Shown in pieces: positions 31,049 through 42,299 of a stretch of DNA of 64,000 nt. Source of the DNA: Ascarosepion bandense (Eukaryota; Mollusca; Cephalopoda; Sepiida; Sepiidae); contig JBBBDQ010001278.1 of NCBI GenBank assembly GCA_037127315.1, positions 142,501 through 206,500 of the forward strand. The letters are read 5' to 3'. The notes beneath the pieces are model-generated. The model saw only the letters and a program-made list of their open reading frames with translations, was not told the origin of the DNA and did no database searches. The position numbers were made by a program, and so were the translations under genes. Every line of letters begins with the position of its first letter. Within the stretch, counting starts at the first letter, position 1.

Positions 31049-31071
31049 TCTATTTATAAATAAGTTTAGAT
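30319..31071 (+). mobile_element. Repeat R5, plus strand, copy 3
   Basis: Same ends as the other copies. The internal TA run has expanded to about 40 bp (30703-30743) and the subterminal CA run is also long (31010-31044). Confidence 0.8.
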
Positions 31072-31074
31072 TAT

Positions 31075-31096
31075 TATGAAAATGTTATGTCCCGGA

Positions 31097-31136
<40 letters not shown>

Positions 31137-31360
31137 TCTGAGCGAGTTAGATGTAACCGGGTAGGTCAATCTAGTACGTAGACGTAATGGACGGTACTCG
31201 TCGTATGCACTATCCTGAGACGTAAGCGTAGTCAATAGTCGTAAACCTCGAGTGAAGACTTGTAGACCTCTGGCGGTAAACCAATAGACCTCCGGTGGTA
31301 GATCTCTGGACGTCCTCACCTTCGTCTATAACTATGGCTGACACCAACCAATCACATTCC
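31075..31360. other. Unassigned GC-richer segment, possibly LTR-derived
   Basis: It starts near TGTTATGTCCCGGAAAGGGA, contains a TA run, and then GTAGACCTC- and GGTAAACC-type short repeats to about 31310. No coding potential or defined LTR end. It is the insertion target of the hAT element. Confidence 0.3.
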
Positions 31361-31369
31361 AGTGTATAC

Positions 31370-32354
31370 CAGCGGTCAGCAACCCCCGGTCAGCGGGCCA
31401 CATCCAGCCGTCGAGTGAGTCATATCCAGCCAGCTACTTTACCCTGGACACGATATAAATATAGGTAAACCAAACAAAAGTGACAGTTGATAGTCTGTAT
31501 ATATTGCGTCGAAATTTTAAAAATATATTTCTTTTTACCTGAAGAATGTGTTTTACTTCTGTTTTTTATTTGTAGAGATAGCCAAAATTAGCGTACGGCC
31601 TCACTTTCACTTTTTCTGTGAAATTGTTTTCGTGAGCTGGCACTTTTAAATGAATATAAAAGTGTTTCCAACCGATTTTAATGGAATTTTTTTCAATACT
31701 GATTTATGTAACATTTATTTTTAAAATGGATTTTTTTTTTAACAAACTTCCCGTCAGATTAAATTATTATATTTTTTTTAATCGTGTCACCCCGAGCAAT
31801 GCGGTAATGCCACTGATGTGCAGGGGGCTACATAAGAGTAAAAAGATTAAGTAGAAGAGAGTGAAGAGGAAGACTAACCAGTTAGAAAGGAGCAATAAAA
31901 AGATGAGAATGCTGGTGTGGTGACAGTTTCAAAGGTGGAGAGAAAGGAAAGGATATACGGGGTGGGGAAAGAACTAGAGTCAAGTGGTTAGTAGATGAAT
32001 ATTGACTTTGCATTTAAATTCCTGGAGGTTGTAGCCGTCAGGAAAGCAAGAATATGGGAGCGAGTTCCAGAGGCGGGAAGTGCGAGAGAAGAAGCTGAAG
32101 GAATAGAATTGTCGTCAGCATTTGGCTAACCTGACTGTGAATGGGTGGGACCCAGTTGCCAATCTGGTTGCACGAGTAAACACCTGTTGAGGAGGCAACG
32201 GTGACTTAAGTTCGTTCGAGCAGATGCCATGAAAGTATATTGATTCTTTGCTTTCTTCAAACACATAGAAAATGTATTCACATATTTACTAACATGGTTC
32301 TCTTTCATGACACTGATTTTTGGCCCTCACTCTCCAAAAGGTTGTCGACCCCTG
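31370..32354. mobile_element. Non-autonomous hAT element with an 8-bp target duplication
   Basis: The left end CAGCGGTCAGCAACCCCC (31370) and the right end AAGGTTGTCGACCCCTG (to 32354) form imperfect hAT-type terminal inverted repeats. The 8-bp GTGTATAC is directly repeated at 31362-31369 and 32355-32362, exactly flanking the TIRs. No transposase is encoded. A LINE-1 fragment (31768-32240) lies inside, leaving about 510 bp of element sequence. Confidence 0.88.
31768..32240 (-). pseudogene. LINE-1 3' fragment nested in the hAT element
   Basis: It starts at the poly-T and ATCGTGTCACCCCGAGCAATG tail and runs through the 3' UTR to the segment encoding LSHRC- and FHGICSNE-like residues, where the element resumes. 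It is 5'-truncated and shows no clear target duplication. Confidence 0.8.
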
Positions 32355-32362
32355 GTGTATAC

Positions 32363-32600
32363 ATATTCATTACCTATTTATTACATCAGAAAGTAGTCAT
32401 AGAAAACACAAAGCCGCAATCTTATTGCGTTGGGAAAGTGGCTGAAGCCGACCCACCAGATGAGGGCCTATAATATTACTGATTATGGTTTGGATTTTAT
32501 CGAGCAGCTCAAGGTAAATAACAGGGATATCGGATCATATATGGCGGCAATATTCGAAGCATGGACGAATGGTCGTTATTTTACGCATTCTTTCTAGTTC
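32363..32600 (-). pseudogene. LINE-1 old fragment, right flank of the hAT element
   Basis: ATTGCGTTGGGAAAGTGGCT and ATGGCGGCAATATTCGAAGC correspond to the LINE-1 segment from RNVVSL- to CIEYCCH-type residues, strongly diverged. Confidence 0.55.
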
Positions 32601-33150
32601 GATGTTTACCCAATCTAAGCAGAAATGAGTGATGTGTCATTTGTCGGAATTCTGGGTGTCACCAGCTAAACTTACTCATAACATACCGCCAAATACAAAC
32701 AAGGGAGGGTCGAAAAAAAATGAAATATCCGTCACGCCTCCCAAACAAGCACTGCTTCACAAAGACGCCACTTAAAAATTATCTTCAAGTACCCTGATAT
32801 TTTGATTTGCTTCTTTATCCCACCACACCCCAGCTAGTGGGGCCCTATTTATTGCCGTCGATTCATCGACCAATGGGACTTGAATCGGCTTAGTGAGGTG
32901 GGAAAGAGTGGATTCCATCCCACCAGTCCCCCCCTCTGCAGTTGAGAAACACAAACAATTCCCACTTGTTCGGCAATGTTGTGTTACATGATGGAAGACA
33001 TTAAAAAAGAAAAATAATACAGGTAAATTTCTTCTGTTTGACTTTTACGGGTTATGGTATTCAATCCCTTCCACCCGGCAGTTATTTGTGTAGCTTGGAG
33101 ATCCAGTTTGTCAACACCCATCAAGGGGTTCAGTGAGTAAACTAGTATTT
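32601..33150. other. Unassigned stretch
   Basis: It includes a GC-richer block (32815-32945) with no recognised family. A minus-strand frame at 32772-32954 has no motif. Confidence 0.4.
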
Positions 33151-33151
33151 T

Positions 33152-33490
33152 ATTGGAATAGATAGACTAAACTATCCCCCGGTTCACACTCCACCCATTT
33201 CTATTGAACAGGTGAAGAGGCTCATCCCTTGTTCCCTGCTTAGGACGTGGTTTCCGATTTTCTGTTTTCCAATTTTTCACTCCTTTTTCTTTTCTTTTCA
33301 ATTGGAGTAGATAGACTAAACTATCGCCCGGTTCACACTCCACCCACGTCTATTGAACAGGTGAAGAGGCTCATCCTTTGTTCCCTATTTAGGATGTGGT
33401 TTCCGGTTTTCTCTTTTCCAATCTTGTTACTCTTACGTAGCCCCCTGCACATCAGTGGCGTTACCGCATTGCTCGGGGTGATATGATTAA
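33152..33490 (+). mobile_element. Two SINE-A copies in tandem, plus strand
   Basis: The first (33152-33282) is truncated before the tail. The second (33299-33490) is full length, ending CATTGCTCGGGGTGATATGA and an A-rich tail. Each shows CGGTTCACACTCCACC, the B-box-like block. The tandem order mirrors that at 23748-24083. Confidence 0.8.
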
Positions 33491-33589
33491 AAAAATAAAA
33501 TAAAATAAAAATTTAACTCATTAAGAACAAACTGTCTGCACACGGATAGAGAATGAAATCTGCAAAGACACAAAAATCGAAAAGAAACC

Positions 33590-34415
33590 GCCCGACCGTG
33601 CATGGAATACTGTTGTCGTATCTGGTCAGCCCCGCCTCCTGTTTCTCTCAGTGTTCTAGACAGGCTCCAAAGGAGAATCTGTAATGTGATAGATCCCGAC
33701 CTGGCAGCTCGACTCCTGCCACTTTCTCACGGCGGAATGTGGATGCTCTCTGTCTCTTCTACAAATATTTTCATGGCTTTTGCGCCAACGAACATAGGTC
33801 ACTGGTGCCAACTCCACAAGAATTTACTCGTACAACCAGACTGGCAATAAAGTCCCACCATTTTATAATTAAATCAACCAAATTCAAGCGACAATTCTAC
33901 TCCAATAGCTTCTTTTCTCGCGCTTCCCGCCTGTGGAACTCCCTTCCATATACTTGCTTTTCTGACGGCTACAACCTCCAGGAATTTAAATGCAATGTCA
34001 ATTCCCATCTCTTATCCATTTGAATCCAGTCCTTTCTACGTCACCCCGTGTATCTTGTTCTTTTTTTCTCTCTACCTTCGCAACTGTCTTAACTCGTGTT
34101 CACATCCTTCTTTTGCCTTTTCTCTGACACCCCCTGTAACTGGTTCTTCTTCCTCTTCACTCTCCCCCTAATTCCCATGTCTTATCTACTTGACTCCAGA
34201 CCTTTCTACATCATCCCGTGTATCCTATGTTTTTTTTCTTCTACCTACGCAACTGTCTTCACACCCGTGTTTCTATCCTTTTTTGCTTGTTTTCTGACAC
34301 CCCCTGTAACTGGTTCGTCTTTCTCTTCACTCTCCTCCTACCTAAAACTTAAACTCTCTTATGTAGACCCTGCTCATCAGTGGCGGTACTGACTTGTCTG
34401 GGGTGAAACGATTAA
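33590..34415 (+). pseudogene. LINE-1 subfamily a C-terminus with a duplicated 3' UTR
   Basis: The plus strand encodes MEYCCRIWS, then a shift to YKYFHGFCANEH, SRASRLWNSLPYTCF and YNLQEFKCNVN (ends about 34020). The 3' UTR then occurs twice: CTTTCTACGTCACCCCGTG to CTCCCCCTAATTCCC (34020-34180) and a second pass (34185-34345). It closes with GCTCATCAGTGGCGGTACTG and an A-tail. Frames are interrupted in at least one place, near 33740. Confidence 0.8.
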
Positions 34416-34419
34416 AAAA

Positions 34420-35050
34420 AAAACCATGTGTCACCACTCCATCTTTAGAGCGAGGCCAACTTGCAAAAAGTCCAACAACGATTTATTGGCGAATCGTCGT
34501 CGTCTTTGGCGGAACTCCTCACCAAATATTGGTGTTCATCGACATTCCTTTCTGTGTGAATGAGTTTTATGTTGAATCTCAAGAGACGTCCGCTGACACC
34601 GCATTGTAGAGTAGGAGGGTTCAGAACCTGGCATTTTTCTTTTATCTCTGTTCATCTCTTTTCTTTAACTTCTGGTGTTTCCGAAGGAGTTATTTCTTTT
34701 TTTTATTTTAGTGGGGGCTGTTCTTTTCCAATTGGTTCTTTTGGTAGCTTTCGTCTCCCAATTGACTCGATTGATTTCTGTCACCAACAGTGTTTTTGAG
34801 CTGATCCTTGAATCAACGACTTAGGATTGCTATTTGCGATATTCTCAGGTCCAGTCCGTTGCTGGTAATTTTGACTCGTGGTAGTGGTTGAAGTCCCGGT
34901 CGTGATTGGAGTAGGACCTTGGTCTTCGCCACGTTGATGGTGATTCTTTAGTGCATGTACGCTCTGAAGAACACAGACATAGCATAAGGTGTACAGATTA
35001 CACAGTGTTTATAGCAGATAATTCCAACATTTTGTTTACTTTTGCATATC
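34420..35050. other. Unassigned stretch
   Basis: Short frames at 34394-34609 and 34560-34799 overlap in different frames and show no domain. No repeat landmark. Confidence 0.4.
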
Positions 35051-35054
35051 TTCC

Positions 35055-36354
35055 AGTGTCCAGTAAAAAAAAAACAAAAAAAACGTTAAATTCAGAAAGA
35101 CGAGAGACAACCGTTGAAAACTGATGACGACTGATGTGACTGAAAAATTCAGGAAGAATTTCTGCTTATTTTCGTCAATCCCCACGTAGGATGTTCTTTG
35201 AAAAGTACTATAACTTTATTATTATATAAACAGGATGCCCAGTAAAAAAGCGTTAACTTCAGAAAGACGAGAGACAACCGTTGAAAACTGGTGACAACTG
35301 ATGGGACTGAGAGGTTCAGGAAGAATTTCTGCTTATTTTCGTCAATCCCCACGTAGGATGTTCTTTGAAAAGTACTATAACTTCATTATTATATAAACAG
35401 GATGCCCAGTAAAAAAGCGTTAAATTCAGAAAGACGAAAGATAACCGTTGAAAACTGGTGACAACTGATGGGACTGAGAGATTCAGGAAGAATTTCTGCT
35501 TATTTTTGTCAATCCCTACGTCAGATGTTCTTTGAAAAGCACGATAACTTGACGTTGAAAGTCAAAGAACTGTTTAGCCATACGAGAAGGGCAGAATGAA
35601 AGTTGAACGCAAATAACCTTTGAATGACGAGTCACAAGACCGGGCAGCAATTAACTAATCATAAAAGAACCAAGTCGAGAGTCGAATGAATAATCAAGGT
35701 CATGAATATTCAAGAAGGTTATTCAAGGTCAGTTATTTCTGAAGGATAAAACAATCATAATAAATTTGCGACTTTCAGACTGGGCCCCTGTATATGAATA
35801 CATTAATGCCGTACAATTTTGTGAGATGTATTTTTGTCACACCGTGTATAATATTATATAAGCTATTATTATTATTAATTCATTATTATTATTATTTTGA
35901 AAATACTAACAACTTCCATTTGTAAAACTCTCTTCCGGCTTCTTGCTGCCAAGTTAGCTTTAATCTTCAAAACTTTACATGTAATGTTAATCGGTATCTT
36001 TTGTCTTCTTAATTCCTGTTCAATTATCGTTCTCTCTTTTTAATTATTTTTTTTCTCCTCATATTGAAAAAAATTAGCAGAAATTCTTCTTCAATATTTC
36101 AGTCGCATCAGTCGTCACTAGTTTTCAACGGTTGTCTCTCGTCTTTCTGAATTTAACGCTTTTTTTTTTTTACTGGGCATCCTGTATATATAATAATAAA
36201 GTTATAGTACTTTACAAAGAAAAACATCCGACGGGGGAATTGACGAAAATAAGCAGAAATTCTTCCTGAATTTTTCAGTCGCATCAGTCGTCACCAGTTT
36301 TCAACGGTTGTCTCTCGTCTTTCTGAACTTAACGCTTTTTTTCTGGACACTCTG
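35055..36354. mobile_element. Foldback element with subterminal 167-bp tandem repeats
   Basis: The left side has about three direct units (from 35055, 35231 and 35398), each with AGTAAAAAAGCGTTAA, AGACGAGAGACAACCGTTGA and AAGAATTTCTGCTTATTTTC. The right side has two inverted units (about 36070-36185 and 36235-36354). The outer ends, CAGTGTCCAGTAAAAAA and TTTTTTCTGGACACTCTG, are inverted. The 500-bp core holds no transposase, but 35905-36015 carries a scrap resembling a LINE-1 C-terminus. Confidence 0.75.
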
Positions 36355-36529
36355 TCGTTACTGTTTTACCATTACATGGAAGTCTATCTGAATTTTTACA
36401 CAAAATTTGTGTTTGTAAAATTTCAAATATAGATAAAAAAATATATCTCTAGAATGAATATAAAGAAAACTTGATAGACTTTATCAAAGCAAATGTAAGG
36501 ATTTTATTTAAAAGTATTTTTTTATAATC

Positions 36530-37412
36530 AATTTTCCCCCCAAAAGGCAGGAATGCCACTGTTGCGCAGGGGGGGTGTACAGCAGGAGAATAAAGAAGCA
36601 CAAGGAGATGTCGATGAAAAATAAGATATTGATGGGAAATAAGTAGATAAAAGATGGCAATTGATGTTGCATTTAAAATTTTGGATATTTTAACTATTAA
36701 GGAAGCAATCAAATGGAAGTGACCTCTGCAAACGGAAAGTGTGAGAAAAGGCACTGTTGGAGTAAAAGAGGAGTTACGTTTAACTAATATGACAGTAAAA
36801 TGGTGGGACCTTAATGCCAATCTAGTAGTATGAGTAAAAATGTGGTCGAGGTACCAGAAGAAAAAAGTTCTTCAGAGCAGTTGCCATGAAAATACTTGTA
36901 GAAAAGACAGACAGAAGCCACGTAACGTCGGTAAGAAAATGACTGAAGTTGAGATGCCAGGTCAGGATCGATTACATTGCAGATATTTCTTTGGATTTTG
37001 TCGTGAACCTCAAGATGAATCGCAGGAGCACCCGACCAGATATGGCAACAGTTGCAAAGGTGGAGAGAAAGGAAAGGATATACGAGGTGGTGAAAGAACT
37101 AGAGTCAAGTAGTTAAGAGATGAGTATTGACCTTGCATTTAAATTCCTGGAGGTTGTAGCCGTCAGGAAAGCAAGAATAAGGAAGCGAGTTCTACAGGCG
37201 GGAAGTGCAAAAAAAGAAGCTGAAGGAGTAGAATTGTCGTCTGCATTTGGTTGATCTAACTGTGAATAGGTGAGACCCAGATGCCAGTCTGGTTGCACAA
37301 GTAAACACCTGTTGCGGAGGCACCAGTGACTTAAGTTCATTGGAGCAGAAGCCATGGAAGTATTTACAGAACAGACACAGGGAAGCCACATCCCGTTGGT
37401 GGGAAAGTGGCA
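36530..37412 (-). pseudogene. LINE-1 C-terminal and 3' UTR fragments, minus strand
   Basis: Two pieces are joined: an older one (36535-37045; hairpin GGCAGGAATGCC near 36546) and a younger one (37045-37412) encoding YKYFHGFCSNELKSL-like and SFFFCTSRL segments. The younger piece is duplicated at 37865-38245. Confidence 0.75.
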
Positions 37413-37545
37413 GTAGTTTCTAAGATTATATTAAAACTGGAATAGAACAGGACAAGTTATTAAAACTGGAAAAGTAAGGGACAAGATAGTCTAGTGAAGT
37501 AAAAAATAAAAAATTTCTTACTTAAAATATTGCAGCTAAATAATC
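37413..37545. mobile_element. One arm of foldback family F2
   Basis: CTAAGATTATATTAAA to TTCTTACTTAAAATATTGCA matches the left arm of the complete element at 38246-38507. The second arm is missing here. Confidence 0.7.
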
Positions 37546-37734
37546 ATTGGCTTTTCAAATTGTTTTAATTTATGAACGCTTATAAATAATCATCAGGCTA
37601 GCTGAAAATTCTAGGTAAATTATGGAAGATGCTAAATGATGTACTTTTATGACTGATGAGTAAAATGAGTAAATGTTTAATTTTACTTATTATATGGAAA
37701 AATGCGTGCATGAAAAGTAATATTCTTTTTTTAA

Positions 37735-38245
37735 TCATATCACCTCAAGCAAGGCAGTAACACCACTGATGTGCAGGGGGCTATATAAGAGAAAAACATT
37801 AGAGAATATTGAAAAGAAGGATGAACCAGTTAGAAAGGAGTAAGAGAAAGATGGGAATACAGGTGTGATGACAGTTGCAAAGGTGGAGAGAAAGAAAATG
37901 ATATACAGGGCAGTGTGGAAAGAACTAGGGTCAAGTAGTTAAGAGATGAGTATTGACCTTGCATTTGAATTCCTGGAGGTTGTAACCGTCAGGAAAGCCA
38001 GAATATGGAAGCGAGTTCCACAGGCAGGAAGTGCTAGAAAAGAAGCTGAAGGAGTAGAATTGTCGTCTGAATTTGGTTGATCTAACTGTGAATAGGTGAG
38101 ACCCAGATGCCAGTCTGGTTGCACGAGAAAACACCTGTTGCGGAGGCACCAGTGACTTAAGTTCGTTGGAGCAGAAGCCATGGAATATTTATAGAACGGA
38201 CACAGGGAAGTCACATCCCGTCGGTGGGAAAGTGGCAGTAGTTCC
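37735..38245 (-). pseudogene. LINE-1 3' fragment, minus strand (second copy of a local duplication)
   Basis: It runs from poly-T and ATCATATCACCTCAAGC through the 3' UTR to the FHGFCS-type coding segment, ending at the same foldback junction (GTGGCAGTAGT followed by TAAGATTATATTAAA) as 37412/37413. Confidence 0.8.
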
Positions 38246-38510
38246 TAAGATTATATTAAACCCGGAAAAGAATAGGACAAGTTATTAAACCTGGAAAAGT
38301 AAAGACAAGGTATTCTACTGAAGTAAAAAAATAAAAAAATTCTTACTTAAAATATTGCATTCAAATTTTATTTTTAACTGCAACATTTTAAGTAAGAAAT
38401 TTATTTTTCACTTTACTAGAATGTCTTCTCCTTTACTTTTCCAGGTTTAATAATTTGTCTTGTTCTTCTCCAGGTTTAATATGATCTTAGAAACTTACTT
38501 TTCATGAACA
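38246..38510. mobile_element. Foldback family F2, both arms
   Basis: Arms of about 115 bp (38246-38360 and 38386-38507) are mutual inverted complements, with TAAGATTATATTAAACC and GGTTTAATATGATCTTA at the ends and about 25 bp between. Confidence 0.8.
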
Positions 38511-39125
38511 CATTTTTCCATGTAATCCATGATTTTTCCAGGTATTGCTATTAATTTGATTTAAATTTAAAGGTTAAAACCACATTCAAAAATATTAAAA
38601 AGAAAAACCAAACTATATACAGTTGATTAAAAAAAACAATAAAAATTTGATTATTCATAATTAAATTTGATAATCAATTCTGATAGAATGATAAGTGATA
38701 AGCAAAGATTGATTGACAAAAAGGATAAAAGATATCATCAGAATTTAAATGTTGAAGACCTCATGCAAAAATATTAAACCGAAGAAAGTTATAAAAAAAA
38801 AGATTTATTATTAGAAACGTAAGTCACTTACTCATTTATGTACTTATGGAGTTAGTCTTCTTTTTCGGACTTCACATATTTTAATGTAATTGTTTTCTAC
38901 TGAACCCAAATTCAAGAATTAAGAAGGTGTCCTATCTAACTCTGTAAATTGTTTGAAATTTGGCTGAAAACTGAATTAGTGGTGAAGCTTGAAAGCTGCC
39001 TAGATTCACTCAATGTCGGTTGAATGGTAACGTAAATATATTAATTTGGGATTAATTTTTCAAATTAAGTATTTTAAATAATATTTTATGAATTTAACCG
39101 TTATTTTTTCTTCAAAAAGAAAATT
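38511..39125. other. AT-rich stretch, nothing recognised
   Basis: No landmarks or coding signal. Confidence 0.5.
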
Positions 39126-39133
39126 ATAGTCAT

Positions 39134-39519
39134 ACTAGCAGTATAGCCCGGCATTGCTCGGGTGTAATGAAAGCTTTAAAACAAATCCACTAATCCTGGA
39201 GCTCAAACTCTTTGGACGTTGGCACGAAAGACTAAAAAGCAATAGTTGTTTCCAGTTAAAGCGAAACCGTAGACTGAAAGAAAAATGAATGGATGTAAGT
39301 CAAATTTTGATTTCCTGGTATCGATATCAAATACGTTTTTTCGTCGTAAACTGAATTTTGAAGGCTAAATAAGTACTCTGAGTAAATGGTATCATGGCTG
39401 AGACTAAGAACTACAATTATACTTACTTAGAGCCAAAGCCGAAGCAAAAACTAAAATAAAAGGGCTGAAAAAATACAGACATGCAGGCAGACAAATAGAC
39501 ACACACACAAACATCTTGC

Positions 39520-39567
<48 letters not shown>

Positions 39568-39833
39568 CGATTTTCTGCACTATTGTAAGAACTGCAACTT
39601 TGAAACTTCAGAATATCGTTTCTTAGGTCTTTGTCTATGAATGTATCAAATTTGATTAAAATCGGACCACTCCTGCTAGAACCCAATTTTTCGATTATCG
39701 ATTTTCGATATTTATCGGATGTACCTCGACACAAATCCTAGCTAAGATCAATCGCAGACGCTTATAGTACAACTGGGTAAATTTTCAAGAAAATCGGTTC
39801 GGCCGTTTCGGAGTCAATAGGTAATGTACATAG
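39134..39833 (+). mobile_element. Repeat R5, plus strand, copy 4
   Basis: The 5' end is typical. The internal TA run is about 40 bp (39523-39563). The 3' end is truncated after GTCAATAGGTAATGTACA, lacking the CA run and AAGTTTAGA end. Confidence 0.8.
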
Positions 39834-39947
39834 ATTAGATTAGTTGGCTTGGGAAAGGCTTATTTCTTTCAGGAACGGAGATAATGAAAAAAGTAGTCTG
39901 TTTCCACTAACCGTCTCGTTAATTCCTGGTATCCTCTAGGTTTCGTC

Positions 39948-41545
39948 TTCTTTTTCTTCTATGTGCCCTGTTTTATCAGGACGTAGGCGATCATGGCTTT
40001 CCACGTCTCCCTATCCCTGGTGGCTCTTAGTACGCTTCCTCTTGTTACTCCATGCAACCCTCGTTCTGTCATCCACAAGCTCAATCCATATATCTAGAAT
40101 ATAAATGTATAGAAAATAGCGTGGCCACAAAATGAGGGATGAGTGTATATATTGATTATCATATAGATTCGAACCCCCACTTGATAACCACATATTTTCT
40201 TATAAACAGTTGGCATATATATTCTTCTATGTGCCCTATCCTTTCTGGACGTAGGCGATCATGGCTTTCCACGTCTCCCTATCCCTGGTGGCTCTTAGCA
40301 CGCCTTCTCCTGTAACGCCTTGCAACTCTCGTTCTGTCATCCACTAGCTCAAGCCCATGAATCTAGAATATAAATGCGTAGAAAACTAGCATGACCAAAA
40401 AAGGAGGGATCAGTTTATATATTGATTGTAATATAGATTTGATCCCCCACTTTATATGCACATTATAATAATTTCTTATAAACAGTTGGCATATATCTTC
40501 TTCTTCTATGTGCCCTGTCCTTTCAGGACGTAGGCGATCATGGCCTTCTATGTCTCCCTTTCCCTGGTGGCTCTTGGCACGCTTTCTCCCGTAACATCTC
40601 GCAGCCCCCGTTCAGGTCCTTCAAATATGTTATCCGCTGTTTTCCTCTGTTTTTTTTTTTTACCTGTATCTGGCCTGTTAGTATCAGGTTCTCCAAGCCC
40701 TCCTTCCTCATTGCATGTCCCAGGAACTTCAGCTGTCTCTTCCTGATACTCAATATTAATTTCCTTTTCGTTTTCATCATTTCCAATACTTCATCATTGC
40801 TCACATGCTCGATCCATGATATCCGCAGCATCCTTCTGTAGAACCACATTTCAGTTGCTTCAAGTTTTTCCTTCATCTTTGATGATATTGTCCAGCATTC
40901 ACTGCCATATTGAAGAACTGACATCACATAACAATCCAGTACTCTCTTCTTTGTTTCTAGCAAAATTTTCCTGTCTCTTAATACTCTACTCAGCTTCTGG
41001 AATGCATCCTTGTGTTTTTGGACCTCAGAAATATATATGTATAGAAACGGCTGTGACCACAAAGTGAGGGGTCAGTTTACATATTGATTGAAATATGGAA
41101 TTGATTCCTTTATAATCAGTATGGTTCTGTAGAACCACATTTCAGCTGTTTCAAGTTTTTCCTTCATCTTCGAAGATATTGTCCAACATTCACTGCCATA
41201 TTGAAGAACTGACATCCCATAGCAGTCCAACGAAATTGTCCTGTTTCTTAATACTTTACTCAATTTCTGAAACGCTTCCTTTGCCATACCAATTCGCCTT
41301 CGGATGTCTGTGTCGCACTTTGAACACTTCTCAGTTATTTAAAATTTTGTATCTGCTTGATTTTAGTATCCCCCACCTCTATTTGGCATTTTGGGCTGCC
41401 TTTTTTTGCTGATGACTGTGCATTCGATTTTCTTGCAATTTATTTGTAGTTCTTTCTTGTCACTGTCTTGAGCTACCTTCTGTAAGAGGTCTTGTAGTTT
41501 CCTTTCCGTGTCTGCTATCAGCACTGTGTCATCTGCGTACCTTCT
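39948..41545 (-). pseudogene. LINE-2 composite array: three 3' ends, hairpin modules and RT fragments
   Basis: Minus-strand LINE-2 3' ends occur at 39950-40080, 40220-40350 and from 40500. Between them sit near-identical modules (40085-40210 and 40345-40498) with GAGGGATCAG/GATCCCCCAC-type hairpins. 41020-40540 encodes AFQKLSRVLRDR, LDCYVMSVLQYGSECWTISS, EMWFYRRMLRISWIEHVSND. After a degenerate module at about 41050-41110, a second RT piece (41545-41110) holds the YADD-coding GTACGCAGATGACAC at its upstream edge. All are broken. Confidence 0.75.
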
Positions 41546-42146
41546 TCTTCTTCTATGTGCCCTGTCCCTTCAGGACGTAGGCGATCATGGATCTCCACGT
41601 CTCCCTATCCCTTGTGGCTCTTAGTATGTTTGCTCCTGTTGCTCCTGGCAACCCCCGTTCCGTCATCCACCTGATCAGACCTTGCAAATATGTTATCCGC
41701 TGCCTTCCTCTGTCTCTCCTTCCTTCTATCTGTCCAGTCAGTATCAGGTTCTCCAGGCTCTCCTTCCTCATTGCATGTCCCAGGAACTTCAGTTGTCTCT
41801 TCCTGATGCTCAGCATCAATTTCCTTTTTGTTGCCATTCTTTCTAACACTTCGTCGTTGCTTGTATGCTCAGTCCACGATATCCGTAGCATCCTTCTGTA
41901 GAACCACATTTCGGCCGCTTCCAGTTTTGTCCTCATTTTCGATGATATTGTCCAGCATTCACAGCCGTATTGAAGAACTGACATCACGTAGCAGTCTAGC
42001 ACTCTTTTCTTCGTTTCTATTGAGATCTTCCTGTGTGTTAGTATTTTGCTCATCTTCTGGAACGCGTCCTTTGCCATGCTAATTCGCCTTCGGATCTCCG
42101 TGTCGCACTTTCCATCTCCTGTTAGAACACTTCCAAGGTACTTAGG
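41541..42146 (-). pseudogene. LINE-2 young 5'-truncated copy nested in an older LINE-2
   Basis: The minus-strand frame is open from about 42140 to 41553, about 200 residues: KYLGSVLTGDGKCDTEIRRR, LDCYVMSVLQYGCECWTISS, EMWFYRRMLRISWTEHTSND and the end MIAYVLKGQGT, followed by a (GAA)-rich tail (41541-41552). The peptide is almost the same as that at 54156-54769, suggesting recent activity. The surrounding older LINE-2 stops at CATCTGCGTACC (41540) and resumes at TTTAAATTGTGGCC (about 42148). The insertion therefore sits in its reverse transcriptase active-site region. Confidence 0.85.
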
Positions 42147-42260
42147 TTGTTTAAATTGTGGCCTCCGATGACAAATGCAGGCATAACTTCTATCTTTACA
42201 ACAGCCAAAATCCGACTGAGAATTGAGTACTATTTCCCTGTATACGGGCAGGAGCTGTCC
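42147..42260 (-). pseudogene. Older LINE-2, continuation upstream of the nested copy
   Basis: TTTAAATTGTGGCCTCCGAT and GACAAATGCAGGC match the LINE-2 segment at 62375-62405, just upstream of the active-site region on the minus strand. The rest, to about 42290, is diverged. Confidence 0.65.
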
Positions 42261-42299
42261 AGTCTTCAATTTCCAGGCCCGATCGACTCCCAAAGAGTT

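Noticed and set aside
41587..42082. Plus-strand frames of 104 and 84 residues
   Set aside because: Antisense shadows of the LINE-2 C-terminal frame.
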